22,048 nucleotides of DNA from a virus. Position 1 is the first letter of the stretch. The number at the start of each line of letters is the position of its first letter. This document shows, piece by piece, positions 5,619 to 13,503 of this stretch. The notes under the pieces were generated by a model. The model was not told where the DNA came from and made no database searches. It saw only the letters and a list, made by a program, of their open reading frames with translations. Location of the stretch: the IMG/VR virus record IMGVR_UViG_3300028596_000072, positions 1 through 22,048 of that record; one strand, written 5' to 3'. A program made the position numbers and the translations under genes.

Positions 5619-5717
5619 ATGGCCGACGAATACGTGCTGCGGCTGGAAGCCTCCGGCGACGTCACCCCCGCCAAGACCGACACGGACGGCACGGAGCCTG
5701 AGGAGGCCGAGGAATGA
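5619..5717 (+). CDS. Very small acidic protein upstream of the tail fibre gene
   Basis: This frame encodes 32 residues, MADEYVLRLEASGDVTPAKT followed by an acidic tail (DTDGTEPEEAEE). ATG 5619 has a canonical AGGAGG at 5608-5613. Its stop overlaps the next start (ATGA at 5714-5717), so translation is coupled. There is no domain. The strong ribosome site and coupling argue that it is real. It may serve as a translational leader or a small structural or assembly protein. Confidence 0.65.
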   Translation: MADEYVLRLEASGDVTPAKTDTDGTEPEEAEE

Positions 5718-6121
5718 CCGCAGGACTCGCCCCCAGTCTCGTGTCTGGCTGGCTCGATACGCTCCGCACCACCGGCAACGGCGGCTCTGCATACTCGGCG
5801 GTGGCCGGGACGTTCGCGCAGCTGCACACCGGCGACCCCGGCGCCGCCGGAACCGCCAACGTGTCCGCCGGCTCCACCACCCGGAACAGCTTCGTCTTCT
5901 CCGACTCCTCAGCCGGCTCCGCACTGTCCCTGGGCACCCCGCCTGCGGCATGGACGAACGGCGGCACCTCGGAGACCCTCACCCACATCTCCGTGTGGAC
6001 GGCGTCGACATCCGGGACGCTGCTGTTCACGGTGGCGCTCACCGTGTCGCGCGCGTGGGCGTCCGCGGACACGTTCACGCTCGCCACGCTCAGCGCCGCC
6101 CTCACACCGCAGGCTGCATAG
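5714..6121 (+). CDS. Phage tail fibre / minor structural protein
   Basis: This 135-residue protein starts at ATG 5714 (AGGAGG at 5701-5706). Features typical of small actinophage tail proteins include the N-terminal LVSGWLDTL helix, LHTGDPGAAGTANVS, TRNSFVF, ETLTHISVWT and a final ADTFTLATLSAALTPQAA. The LHTGDPGAAGT block is a hallmark of this group, which usually sits in the tail fibre/appendage region next to lectin-like and beta-helix proteins, as here. It is predicted to be all-beta and part of the distal tail or a fibre. The exact position in the virion is unknown. Confidence 0.8.
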   Translation: MTAGLAPSLVSGWLDTLRTTGNGGSAYSAVAGTFAQLHTGDPGAAGTANVSAGSTTRNSFVFSDSSAGSALSLGTPPAAWTNGGTSETLTHISVWTASTSGTLLFTVALTVSRAWASADTFTLATLSAALTPQAA

Positions 6122-6141
6122 CGGCCTGACAGGGAGGGGCC

Positions 6142-7335
6142 GTGACCACCTTCACCGACGACTTCAACCGGGCCGACAGCACAAACCTCGGCGCCAACTG
6201 GGTTGAGGTGTCGGGCGACTGGTCGATCATCTCCAACCAGCTCTCCTCAGGCTCAGCGGGTGGCACGATCATTCTCCGCGCTGCCGGGGCAATGGCCACG
6301 AACGACAACTCCGCGCAGGTGACGATCGCGGTCACCGCATCCGTCAGCCACGGCGTGTGGTGCCGCGGTAACTCCAACATCACGTCCGGCTACCTGTGGC
6401 GCAACGACGGCAGTTCCTGGAACCTCTTCTCCGTCGTCGGCGGCTCGTTCACCTCCATCGGCAGTTTCGCCGGGGCGGCCGTCGCCGGGGATGTGGCGAA
6501 GGTTCAGGCAGTCGGCTCGACGATCAAAGGCTTCGTCAACGGGATCCAGCGGGTCTCGGTGACCGACACCAACGTTCCTACCGGCACCAGCGTCGGAATC
6601 CGAGCGGAGAGCGTGTCCGCTCTCCGCTTTGACGACTTCACCGGGGCTGACGTCACCTCCGGCGTTACGGGCGACGCCGCTCTCTCGGGAACCGCCACCC
6701 TGACCGCCACCGGCCTACGGGGAACGTCCGGCGTCTCGGCCCTCACAGCGACTGCGGCACTGGCCGCGACCGGCGTGCGGGGCGCCGTTGACGGTGCAGC
6801 AATCGCAGCCGCAGCCGACCTGGCTGCCGACGGTGTCCGCGGCACCTCCGGAACGACCGCCCTCGACGCGACAGCGGACCTCCACGCGGCCGGCACAGTA
6901 GGCACCGCAGGCGACACGACGCTCAATCCGACAGCCGACCTGGCGGCCGACGGAACCGTCGGACACCCAGGCCACGCCGCGATCGCCGCAACCGCAGGAC
7001 TGGCCGCCAGCGGTCTCCGCAACACCCTGGCAGACGCGAGCCTCACCGGTACAGCCGAGCTGGCCGCGCAAGGGCATACCGGCCGCACCGGCAGCACCGC
7101 CCTGGCAGCCACAGCACTCCTCACAGCCAGCGGCGCCATCGCTGCCACCGGTCACGCAGCGCTGACAGCCACAGCCACGCTGACGGCCAGCCGGGCAGCG
7201 GCACCGAGCGAAGAGGACGTTGATGTCACCGTAGGAGCCCCCTACAGCCCGTGGACGGCAGGACAGCCGAACGCGCCAGCCTGGAACACCGAAGGCCCCC
7301 AGGACGACGGCTGGGAGGCGAGTGCACCGTGGTGA
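6142..7335 (+). CDS. Lectin-like tail protein with nine 20-residue repeats
   Basis: This 397-residue protein starts at GTG 6142 with GGGAGGGG just upstream. Residues 1-175 form a concanavalin/LamG-like domain (TDDFNRADSTNLGANWVEVS, GVWCRGN, GYLWRNDG, VKGFVNG-like strand, VGIRAES, LRFDDF), the fold used by many carbohydrate-binding tail and cell-wall proteins. From residue 180, eight full repeats and one partial repeat of exactly 20 residues follow (consensus A-L/I-x-x-T-A-x-L-x-A-x-G-x-x-G-T-x-G). They are Ala/Thr/Gly rich and probably form an elongated stalk. A C-terminal APYSPWTAGQPNAPAW segment ends the protein. The role is likely receptor binding on the host surface. It overlaps the next gene. 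Confidence 0.85.
   Translation: MTTFTDDFNRADSTNLGANWVEVSGDWSIISNQLSSGSAGGTIILRAAGAMATNDNSAQVTIAVTASVSHGVWCRGNSNITSGYLWRNDGSSWNLFSVVGGSFTSIGSFAGAAVAGDVAKVQAVGSTIKGFVNGIQRVSVTDTNVPTGTSVGIRAESVSALRFDDFTGADVTSGVTGDAALSGTATLTATGLRGTSGVSALTATAALAATGVRGAVDGAAIAAAADLAADGVRGTSGTTALDATADLHAAGTVGTAGDTTLNPTADLAADGTVGHPGHAAIAATAGLAASGLRNTLADASLTGTAELAAQGHTGRTGSTALAATALLTASGAIAATGHAALTATATLTASRAAAPSEEDVDVTVGAPYSPWTAGQPNAPAWNTEGPQDDGWEASAPW
6679..7197 (+). repeat. Tandem 60-bp coding repeats (20-residue units)
   Basis: Units begin at 6679, 6739, 6799, 6859, 6919, 6979, 7039, 7099 and 7159 (the last partial). Each encodes a 20-residue unit starting A/S/T-L/I-x-x-T/A-A. The units are clear at protein level but diverged in DNA, so the array is old or selected for protein pattern rather than recently amplified. 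Confidence 0.85.
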
Positions 7336-7616
7336 TCCCCGCCTCTTCCACCGAGTACCTGCACGTTCCCGTCACCGCCCCCGACGGCGTCGACCTCGAC
7401 GACACACCGGTGAAGATCGCAGTCGTCGCCCATCGCGCCAACCCTGCCGACGACGAATGGCACACCGCCGCCTGGGCCGGAACCGCAGCGCGCCTGCTCA
7501 TCGGCCCCGATACCGACATCGAACTCGTCGCAGGCGACTACCGCGTGTGGATCCACATCGACCCACCCGGCGCCGAAGCCATCGTCCGCAAATCCGGAGT
7601 CCTCTCCGTCACCTAG
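7329..7616 (+). CDS. Small phage tail-associated protein
   Basis: This protein of about 95 residues starts at GTG 7329 (GGGAGG at 7313-7318, 10 bases upstream) or at the adjacent GTG 7332, which overlaps the previous stop. It reads IPASSTEYLHVPVTAPDGVD, then TPVKIAVVAHRANP, DEWHTAAWAG, RLLIGPDTDIELVAGDYRVW and ends SGVLSVT. The strand pattern, with the central DEWhtA.W and late AGDYRVWI, is typical of small beta-domain proteins in actinophage tail regions and resembles the C-terminal module of the protein ending at 9138. The structural role is inferred from location and pattern. AGGAGG for the next gene overlaps its stop. Confidence 0.75.
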   Translation: MVIPASSTEYLHVPVTAPDGVDLDDTPVKIAVVAHRANPADDEWHTAAWAGTAARLLIGPDTDIELVAGDYRVWIHIDPPGAEAIVRKSGVLSVT

Positions 7617-7619
7617 GAG

Positions 7620-8012
7620 GTGAGTCCGATCGCAGACAACTTGAGCAACACGGGCGAGAACAGGACGCTCGACTGGCTGCTCGGCGGAAGCCCCACCCCG
7701 CCAGACCCGGACATGAAGGTCGCCCTCGTCACTGCGGCAGGCGACGACGCCACCGCCGGCACCGAGGTCGTCGGCGGCTCCTATGCCCGCCAGACCCTCA
7801 CCGTCGGCGCCGCCTCCGGCGGTGCTGTCTCCAACTCGGCCGACCTTGTGTTCTCGGGTATGCCGGCCTGCACGATCGTCGGCTGGGAGATCTGGGACTC
7901 TGCCGGCACCCCAGTTCGCTGGTGGTACGGGCCGCTCGACACCAACCGGACCCTCCTCGCCGGCGACGAGTACCGGATCACAGCAGGGAACCTGGACCTG
8001 TCGATCAGCTGA
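7620..8012 (+). CDS. Phage tail fibre-type protein with unusual start
   Basis: This 130-residue protein contains IADNLSNTGENRTLDWLLGG, PPDPDMKVALVTAAGDD, GTEVVGGSYARQTLTVGAA, VSNSADLVFSGMP, WEIWDSAGTPVRWWYGPL and AGDEYRITAGNLDLSIS. The pattern 'LLDWLLG ... VaLvTA ... GTEV-GGSYARQ ... SN-a-l-F ... G-l' is a common small tail/fibre protein family in phages. The start is unclear. GTG 7620 shares a base with AGGAGG (7615-7620), so spacing is impossible for that site. TTG 7641 lies downstream. ATC 7629 sits 8 bases after AGGAGG, an ideal distance for a rare AUC start. GTG 7620 is used by convention. Confidence 0.78.
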   Translation: MSPIADNLSNTGENRTLDWLLGGSPTPPDPDMKVALVTAAGDDATAGTEVVGGSYARQTLTVGAASGGAVSNSADLVFSGMPACTIVGWEIWDSAGTPVRWWYGPLDTNRTLLAGDEYRITAGNLDLSIS

Positions 8013-8022
8013 TGGAGGCGGC

Positions 8023-9138
8023 ATGCCCTCCCTCTCCACCTTGATCGACAACTTCAACGACAATGCGATCGGGCCGAACTGGGGCAACAGCTACGGCGGT
8101 GTGAGCGAGTCGGCGGGCAAAGCCCATGTGCCCTGCGGCACCGGCTACGCCGGATACCAGACCGCCTACAGCTGGACCCTCGCCGGCGCCAGCTTCTACG
8201 TCGCCGTCACCACCGTCCCCGCGGCATCCACCGCCACCGAGGCCTACGCGTCCGTGTTCGTCAACCACCCCGACATCGCCACCAACGGCACCCGCATCGG
8301 GTTCGTCATCAACACCGTCAGCAGCCAGTTGAGGTGCAAGAACGACACCGGCTACTTCGACGCCGGCAGCGTCGACCTCACCTACAACGCGACGACCCAC
8401 AAGTTCCTGCGGATCCGCGAAGACGGCACCAACGTCTACTGGGACACCTCACCCGACGGCACCACATGGACGAACCGGCGCACCCTCGCCACACCGGCCT
8501 GGGTCACCACCAGCATCGACACCTGCGCCCTCGACCTGTCCGCGCACCGCGACGCAGGCACCCCAGACGAAGCCCAGTACGACATGGCGAACACGCTCGC
8601 CGACGGCGCCGTCTACACCGGAACCGCCGCAGGCAGCGCCGAATCCGGTGCCACCGCCACCGGCACGCTCGCCGCCGCAGGATCCGCCACCGGCAGCGCA
8701 CAGGCAAACGCCGCCACCGTCGGCCTCACCGTCGTCCACGGCACCGCCATCGGCAGCGCACAGAGCGACGCGTCCGCCACAGGCGAAGGTGACACGCTTC
8801 CGGAGGTGGCTGGATTGACCGCCGGAACCTGGGACCTGAAGATCGAGCAGGGCGCCACCTTCGTCCAGAACTTCACCGCCCTCGACGACGGCTTCTCCTG
8901 GGATGGCTGGACCGCCCGCGCCCAGATCCGCTCCGCGCCCGCCGACAGCGGCGACCTCCTCATCGACGTCACCCCCTACCTCACCGTCGACGGGCCCTCC
9001 GTGCGCATCGCCCTTCCCGCCGCGCAGACGCAGGCCCTCACCCGCAACGGCGTGTGGGACATGGAACTCGTCTCCGGGTCCACGGTCGTGCGCTGGCTGG
9101 AGGGCAAAGTCCTCGTGTCGCTGGAGGTGACCAGGTGA
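8023..9138 (+). CDS. Lectin-like tail protein fused to a tail beta-domain
   Basis: This 371-residue protein starts at ATG 8023 (GGAGG at 8014-8018). Residues 1-195 form a LamG/concanavalin-like domain (LIDNFNDNAIGPNWGNSYGG, AYSWTLAGASFYVAV, RIGFVIN, DGTNVYWDTSPDGTTWTNR). Residues 200-257 are three 20-residue Gly/Ala/Ser repeats (GTAAGSAESG, GSATGSAQAN, GTAIGSAQSD). Residues 265-371 form a beta-domain (LTAGTWDLKIEQGATFVQNF, DGWTARAQIRS, RNGVWDMEL) that in other actinophages occurs as a separate small protein. GGAGG (8802-8806) and TTG 8815 lie in frame at ideal spacing before that domain, so it may also be made separately. It probably contributes to host surface recognition. Its stop overlaps the tailspike start. 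Confidence 0.82.
   Translation: MPSLSTLIDNFNDNAIGPNWGNSYGGVSESAGKAHVPCGTGYAGYQTAYSWTLAGASFYVAVTTVPAASTATEAYASVFVNHPDIATNGTRIGFVINTVSSQLRCKNDTGYFDAGSVDLTYNATTHKFLRIREDGTNVYWDTSPDGTTWTNRRTLATPAWVTTSIDTCALDLSAHRDAGTPDEAQYDMANTLADGAVYTGTAAGSAESGATATGTLAAAGSATGSAQANAATVGLTVVHGTAIGSAQSDASATGEGDTLPEVAGLTAGTWDLKIEQGATFVQNFTALDDGFSWDGWTARAQIRSAPADSGDLLIDVTPYLTVDGPSVRIALPAAQTQALTRNGVWDMELVSGSTVVRWLEGKVLVSLEVTR
8620..8793 (+). repeat. Three tandem 60-bp coding repeats
   Basis: Units begin at 8620, 8680 and 8740. The segments encoding GSATGSAQAN and GTAIGSAQSD share long stretches at DNA level (CGGCAGCGCACAG in both). The period is the same as in the 6679-7197 array of the other lectin-like tail gene, although the unit sequence differs. 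Confidence 0.75.
8815..9138 (+). CDS. Possible internally initiated tail beta-domain (107 residues)
   Basis: In frame with the 8023-9138 gene, TTG 8815 lies 8 bases after GGAGG (8802-8806). The product, starting TAGTWDLKIEQGATFVQN, corresponds to a domain that is usually a separate gene product in actinophage tail regions. This may be a gene fusion that kept the old start site, giving both long and short products. The strong ribosome-binding site inside a coding region is the direct evidence; use of the site is inference. Confidence 0.4.
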   Translation: MTAGTWDLKIEQGATFVQNFTALDDGFSWDGWTARAQIRSAPADSGDLLIDVTPYLTVDGPSVRIALPAAQTQALTRNGVWDMELVSGSTVVRWLEGKVLVSLEVTR

Positions 9139-12098
9139 GAGTCCAGGTCACCGGCGACAACGTGCCCGAAGCCGTCGTCGACGGCCGCCAGGGCATGGTC
9201 ATCGAAGCGAACGTCGGCTCCGTCTCCTCCGTCAACGGCCAGGTCGGCACCGTCAACCTGTCCGGGATCACGGACTGGCTCAACGTGCAGCGCCTCGGCG
9301 CCGCCGGGAACGGGACCACGGACGACACCGCGGCCATCCAGGCCGCCATCGACGCCTGCCCGCCCGGCGGAACCGTCTACCTGCCCCGCCTGTACAAGAC
9401 CACAGCCACGCTCGACCTGAAGAACGGCGTCAGCCTGCGCGGCGCGCACGCCAACCTGATGGTCGGCCCCGGCATGACCGGCACCGAATACGTCAGCGGC
9501 ATCCAGCCCGCCGCCGCCTTCACCGGCACGAGCGTCATCCAGATCATCGGCGACACCGACGGCGGACACCCCGACATCTCCGGCGAGCAGCGCCTCACCG
9601 ACCTGATGCTCGACGGCTCCCAGCTCGGCGGATCGTCGATCGACGGCCTGTACGCGCGCGGCAACGTGCAGAACGTGGTGCTCGAGAACTTCACCGTCCG
9701 GCAGATGCCCAACAACGGCATCGTGACGGCCTCACGCGGCGACGGCACCTACCCGTACTCGTGGCGTCTCCACCACGTCATGGTCGACAACTGCCACGCC
9801 AACGGCCTACTGCTGACCGGCTGCACCGACGTCACCCTCGACGACGTCCAGGTCATCGGCTGCTGGGGCCAGGGCTTCGTCCTGGAGAACTGCACCAACG
9901 GCCAGCTCGACGGCTGCCGCGCCGAATGGAACGGCTCACACGGCTACCACATCACCGGCGCATGGGGCGACTGGACCGGCTCCGGCGGCATGCAGATCAC
10001 CGGCTGCCAAACCGACCGCAACGGCCAACACGGACTACTCGTCGACGCCACCGGCAACACACCCATCCTCGTCACCGGCCTGCAGACCCGGCGCGACGGA
10101 CGCAACGGCGGATCCGGCGGCGGCAACTTCGCCGGCATCGCCGTCATCAACGCCACCGTGCCCGTCACCATCGACGGCGTCACCTGCTACCCCGGCATCG
10201 ACGACGGAGGCGGCAGCACCAACTCGCCGCAGTACGGCGCCCGATTCTCCGGCTCGTCGACGGTCCTCCTCGACAACGCGACCCTCCATGCCAACACCGC
10301 CGGCCTCCTTGACGACGGCACCAACACCCTTGTCTCCTACGGAGCCAACCTCGTCACCATCGCCGGGGCCACCACCGAGGCGACGCGAACCCTGTCGAAC
10401 CCCTACAAGGGCATGGTCGCCGCCCGCTACGTCGTCGCCAACAACGCCTCCGCACGGGAGAAGGCGCGCGCCGACTACCTGTGCGACGGCATCGCCGACC
10501 AGGTGCAGATCCAGGCCGCCATCGACGCCGTGCAAGCCGAAGGCGGCGGCATCGTCCAGCTATCGCCGGGCGGCTTCAACATCGCCGCCACCATCGAGAT
10601 CAACGGCACCCTCGACGAAAACGACCCCAAGACCGTCACCCTCAAGGGCTGCGGTCAGCAGGTCACCGAACTCACCGTCGCATCCGGTGTCGTCGGCATC
10701 ACCATCTCCGACTGGGCGCAAGTCCACCTGGAGAAGCTCTGCCTGTTCATCTCCGGCGCCGGGATCGGCATCAAGTCGGTCGGCGTCAACGACGTCGGCG
10801 ACAACAACAACGTCAGCTTCTGGCACAGCTCGTTCCGCGACCTGCGGATCAACGGCGGCTTCGTCACCAGCTCCACCACCTGGGGCATGGAACTCGGCAT
10901 GCCCTGGCGGTCCGTCTTCGAGAACATCGAGATCGAAGGCTGCCGCAACGGCATAAAGATCATCAACGACGCCACCATGCAGAACGCAGGTGACTGCGTC
11001 TTCAGCCGGTTCTTCGTCGAGATCGTCGGCGCCGGAGGCTACGCCCTCTACGTCGACTCCATCGACGGCAATATGAACCAGAACACCTGGATCGACTTCG
11101 AAGCCGGCGCAGGCACCGGACGGTCAGGCAACACCGGCATCTGGCTCGGCGGCACAGCCGGAACCGCGTCGCAGCGGTTCATCGGCAACCTGAACCTCGA
11201 ACGGTTCGCCACCCTGATCAACGTCGCCAACGGCAACAGCAACGTCTTCGACGCGAACTACATCACCTGCGAAGGCGTCGGAGCCACCAACAAAGGCTTC
11301 GTCACCGGCACGAACAGCTACAACAACACGTTCCGGTCCGCCTACTTCAACATCGCGTCCAGCGACACCGTCAAGGTCATCGAAGACGCCAACACCACGA
11401 GCAACGCGCCGAACATCTTCGAGCGCATCCGGCTGGAGAACAACACCAGCGGCACCGTCACCTACTCGACCACATCGAGCACCGTGCTGCGGGACATCAC
11501 CACCTTCAACAGCGGCAACGCCATGCCGACCGGGCTGCTGCAGTACCCGCTGACGACGGTCAACGACCCCGCGTTCAAGGCGCCCGACCACAACTACCTG
11601 ACCTGGTCCTGCGACCCCGCCTACGCCGATAAAGCCACCTCCGCGGCGGCCACCCTCGGAGCGATCCACCTCACCAAAGTGAAGATCGTCAACCGGGCGA
11701 CCGTCGTCACCAACGTCGTAGCAGCCATCGCCAACACCGTCGCCGGACTCACCAGCAGCCAAAACCTCGCAGGGATCTACGACAGCAGCGGCAACCGCCT
11801 CGCACAGACCGCCGACCAAACCACCGCATGGGGATCCGCCGGCCTCAAGACCATGGCGCTCACCGCACCAGTCACCCTCGCCGTCGGCACCTACTACATC
11901 GCACTGCTCACCAACGGATCCAACACCGTCCAGTTCACCGCCATCGGCGGCGGCTTCGCCGGAACCACCAGCGCAGGCCTCACCACCGGCACAGCGCGGT
12001 CGCTCGTCACCGGAACCGGCAACACCAGCCTCCCGACGACGATCACCCTCGGATCGCAAACCACCAACGGCTACACGCGATTCGTCGCACTCAGCTAG
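9135..12098 (+). CDS. Tailspike-like protein with two parallel beta-helix (pectate lyase-like) regions
   Basis: This 987-residue protein starts at GTG 9135 (GGAGG at 9123-9127), overlapping the previous stop. Residues 1-45 form an N-terminal linker (VQVTGDNVPEAVVDGRQGMV). A first pectate-lyase superfamily segment starts near residue 48, with LNVQRLGAAGNGTTDDTAAI, QAAIDACPPGGTVYLP and many short Asn/Asp/Gly-rich turns typical of right-handed beta-helix coils. A second such module starts near 434 (DYLCDGIADQVQIQAAIDAV, GGGIVQLSPGGFNI). From about 804 a beta-rich C-terminal domain follows (LTWSCDPAYADKATSA, LAGIYDSSGNRLAQTA, GTYYIALLTNG), perhaps for binding or trimer capping. Such spikes bind or cleave surface glycans or teichoic acids. 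Enzymatic activity is not proven by motif. Confidence 0.88.
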   Translation: MRVQVTGDNVPEAVVDGRQGMVIEANVGSVSSVNGQVGTVNLSGITDWLNVQRLGAAGNGTTDDTAAIQAAIDACPPGGTVYLPRLYKTTATLDLKNGVSLRGAHANLMVGPGMTGTEYVSGIQPAAAFTGTSVIQIIGDTDGGHPDISGEQRLTDLMLDGSQLGGSSIDGLYARGNVQNVVLENFTVRQMPNNGIVTASRGDGTYPYSWRLHHVMVDNCHANGLLLTGCTDVTLDDVQVIGCWGQGFVLENCTNGQLDGCRAEWNGSHGYHITGAWGDWTGSGGMQITGCQTDRNGQHGLLVDATGNTPILVTGLQTRRDGRNGGSGGGNFAGIAVINATVPVTIDGVTCYPGIDDGGGSTNSPQYGARFSGSSTVLLDNATLHANTAGLLDDGTNTLVSYGANLVTIAGATTEATRTLSNPYKGMVAARYVVANNASAREKARADYLCDGIADQVQIQAAIDAVQAEGGGIVQLSPGGFNIAATIEINGTLDENDPKTVTLKGCGQQVTELTVASGVVGITISDWAQVHLEKLCLFISGAGIGIKSVGVNDVGDNNNVSFWHSSFRDLRINGGFVTSSTTWGMELGMPWRSVFENIEIEGCRNGIKIINDATMQNAGDCVFSRFFVEIVGAGGYALYVDSIDGNMNQNTWIDFEAGAGTGRSGNTGIWLGGTAGTASQRFIGNLNLERFATLINVANGNSNVFDANYITCEGVGATNKGFVTGTNSYNNTFRSAYFNIASSDTVKVIEDANTTSNAPNIFERIRLENNTSGTVTYSTTSSTVLRDITTFNSGNAMPTGLLQYPLTTVNDPAFKAPDHNYLTWSCDPAYADKATSAAATLGAIHLTKVKIVNRATVVTNVVAAIANTVAGLTSSQNLAGIYDSSGNRLAQTADQTTAWGSAGLKTMALTAPVTLAVGTYYIALLTNGSNTVQFTAIGGGFAGTTSAGLTTGTARSLVTGTGNTSLPTTITLGSQTTNGYTRFVALS

Positions 12099-12110
12099 GA
12101 GGCCCGCGCC

Positions 12111-12890
12111 ATGGCCGACGACCTGCTCGTCATCATCCCGACCAGAGGCCGCCCCCACGCCATCCCCGAGATCATGGCCGCGTGGGACGAGACCGGGGCC
12201 ACCGCCGACGTGCTGTTCTGCGTCGACAAGGACGACCCCGAACTCGCCGGCTACAAGGCGCAGGCCAAGGAGCTGGCGGACGACGGCCGGGTGCGGTTCG
12301 TGTTCTGGGCGCGGAAGCGGCTGGTCGGGACGCTGAACCAGGCCGCGGTGAAGAACGCTTCGGACCATCGGTTCCTCGCCTTCATGGGCGACGACCACCG
12401 GCCACGGCCCGCGGCCCAGCCGTGGGATGAGCGGATCCGCATCTGCCTGTCCGGCGGCCCCGGCATCGTCTACGGCAACGACCTACTTCAGGGCGAGAAG
12501 ATGGCCACCGCCGTCGCCATGACCAGCGACATCGTGGCGACGCTCTCCTACATGGCGCCGCCCGCCATGGTCCATCTCTGCGTCGACCTGTGCTGGGTCG
12601 ACTGGGGTCGCGGCATGGGGCGGATCACATACCTCGACGACATGGTCATCGAGCACCTGCACCCCGCCGCCGGGAAGGCGAGCGTGGATGCGGTGTACGA
12701 GGACTGCAACAGCTCCGAGCGTGCCTCGCAGGACGCGGCCGCCTACTACGACTACCGCGACAACGGCGGCCTCGAAGCCGACCTGGACAAGCTGCGGAAC
12801 CTCGTCGCGTACAGCCAAGGTGACGTACTGGCACCCGGGATCACCGTCGCCCGCAACACCACGGGCGAACCCGAGGAGGTGATCGCGTGA
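12111..12890 (+). CDS. Glycosyltransferase family 2-like (GT-A fold)
   Basis: This 259-residue protein starts at ATG 12111 after AGGAGG (12097-12102). It has the GT-A opening LLVIIPTRGRPHAIPEIMAA (residues 5-24) and a later GDD-H motif at 93-96 (FLAFMGDDHRPR), which fits the metal/nucleotide-binding DxD site. A central segment IVYGNDLLQGEKMATAVAM is followed by a C-terminal HLHPAAGKASVD, typical of GT2-like phage enzymes. The Cys-rich HLCVDLCWVDWGRG segment is unusual. Substrates cannot be read from sequence. It follows the tailspike directly and overlaps the methyltransferase (GTGA at 12887-12890), so it likely belongs to a glycan-building or glycan-modifying cassette linked to the tail. Confidence 0.8.
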   Translation: MADDLLVIIPTRGRPHAIPEIMAAWDETGATADVLFCVDKDDPELAGYKAQAKELADDGRVRFVFWARKRLVGTLNQAAVKNASDHRFLAFMGDDHRPRPAAQPWDERIRICLSGGPGIVYGNDLLQGEKMATAVAMTSDIVATLSYMAPPAMVHLCVDLCWVDWGRGMGRITYLDDMVIEHLHPAAGKASVDAVYEDCNSSERASQDAAAYYDYRDNGGLEADLDKLRNLVAYSQGDVLAPGITVARNTTGEPEEVIA

Positions 12891-13483
12891 CCGCCGAAGC
12901 CGTCATCCAGGCCTGGGACCAGGCCGACCCGACAGCGATCCACCCGCTCCGCCGCGTCTCCGAAGACGCCTACTGGGGCTCGGGCAAGGCGCAGGCCGAC
13001 ATGCTCGCCACCGTCATCCCCGACGGGGCGAAGGTCATGGACTTCGGATGCGGTGACGGTCGCGTCGCCATCCCCATGGCCGCGCACGGCTACGACGTCA
13101 CCGCCGTCGACAGTTCCCAGCGCATGCTCAACCGGCTCACCGAACGCGCCCCCGACATCACCACCGTGCAAGCCGCAGCCGACGGCATCGCCGGACACCT
13201 CGGCCGCCGCCGCATGGACGCCGTGTACGCGCTGGCCGTCCTGATCCACCACAGCTACGACGACGGCCTGCACATCATCGGCAAGCTGCGGGCCGCCACC
13301 AAGCTCGGCGGCATCCTCGTCCTCGACTGGCCCGTCTCCGACCAGCCCGGCGAAGCCGACAGTTGGATCGGCGTCACCACCTGGTCCCGCCAGCAGCAGG
13401 ACGACGCGTGCAGCCAGATCGGACTGGAGTCCGTCGACAGCGGCCTGCCGTGGGGCGTCTACCGGGCCGTGAAGACCAACTGA
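12887..13483 (+). CDS. Class I SAM-dependent methyltransferase
   Basis: This 198-residue protein starts at GTG 12887 (GAGGAGG at 12873-12879). Motif I is VMDFGCGDGRVAIPMA (residues 50-65), the motif II acidic residue is in VTAVDSS (D75), and the motif IV region is MDAVYALAVLIHHSYDD. The N-terminal AYWGSGKAQADML is typical of Rossmann-fold methyltransferases acting on small molecules or sugars. The C-terminal part LGGILVLDWPVSDQ continues the fold. Context (a coupled glycosyltransferase before it, an SDR downstream) suggests a sugar or glycan methylase rather than a DNA methylase, since no NPPY-type motif is present. The target is unknown. Confidence 0.85.
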   Translation: MTAEAVIQAWDQADPTAIHPLRRVSEDAYWGSGKAQADMLATVIPDGAKVMDFGCGDGRVAIPMAAHGYDVTAVDSSQRMLNRLTERAPDITTVQAAADGIAGHLGRRRMDAVYALAVLIHHSYDDGLHIIGKLRAATKLGGILVLDWPVSDQPGEADSWIGVTTWSRQQQDDACSQIGLESVDSGLPWGVYRAVKTN

Positions 13484-13503
13484 CTTCGCCACCAGGAGAC
13501 TGC

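Noticed and set aside
6679-7197. 60-bp tandem repeats as a CRISPR array
   Set aside because: The units are contiguous coding repeats that preserve the protein pattern, with no conserved repeat/unique-spacer structure.
8005-8400. 131-residue Val/Gly-rich minus-strand frame
   Set aside because: Antisense shadow of the lectin-like tail gene; no start signal or domain pattern.
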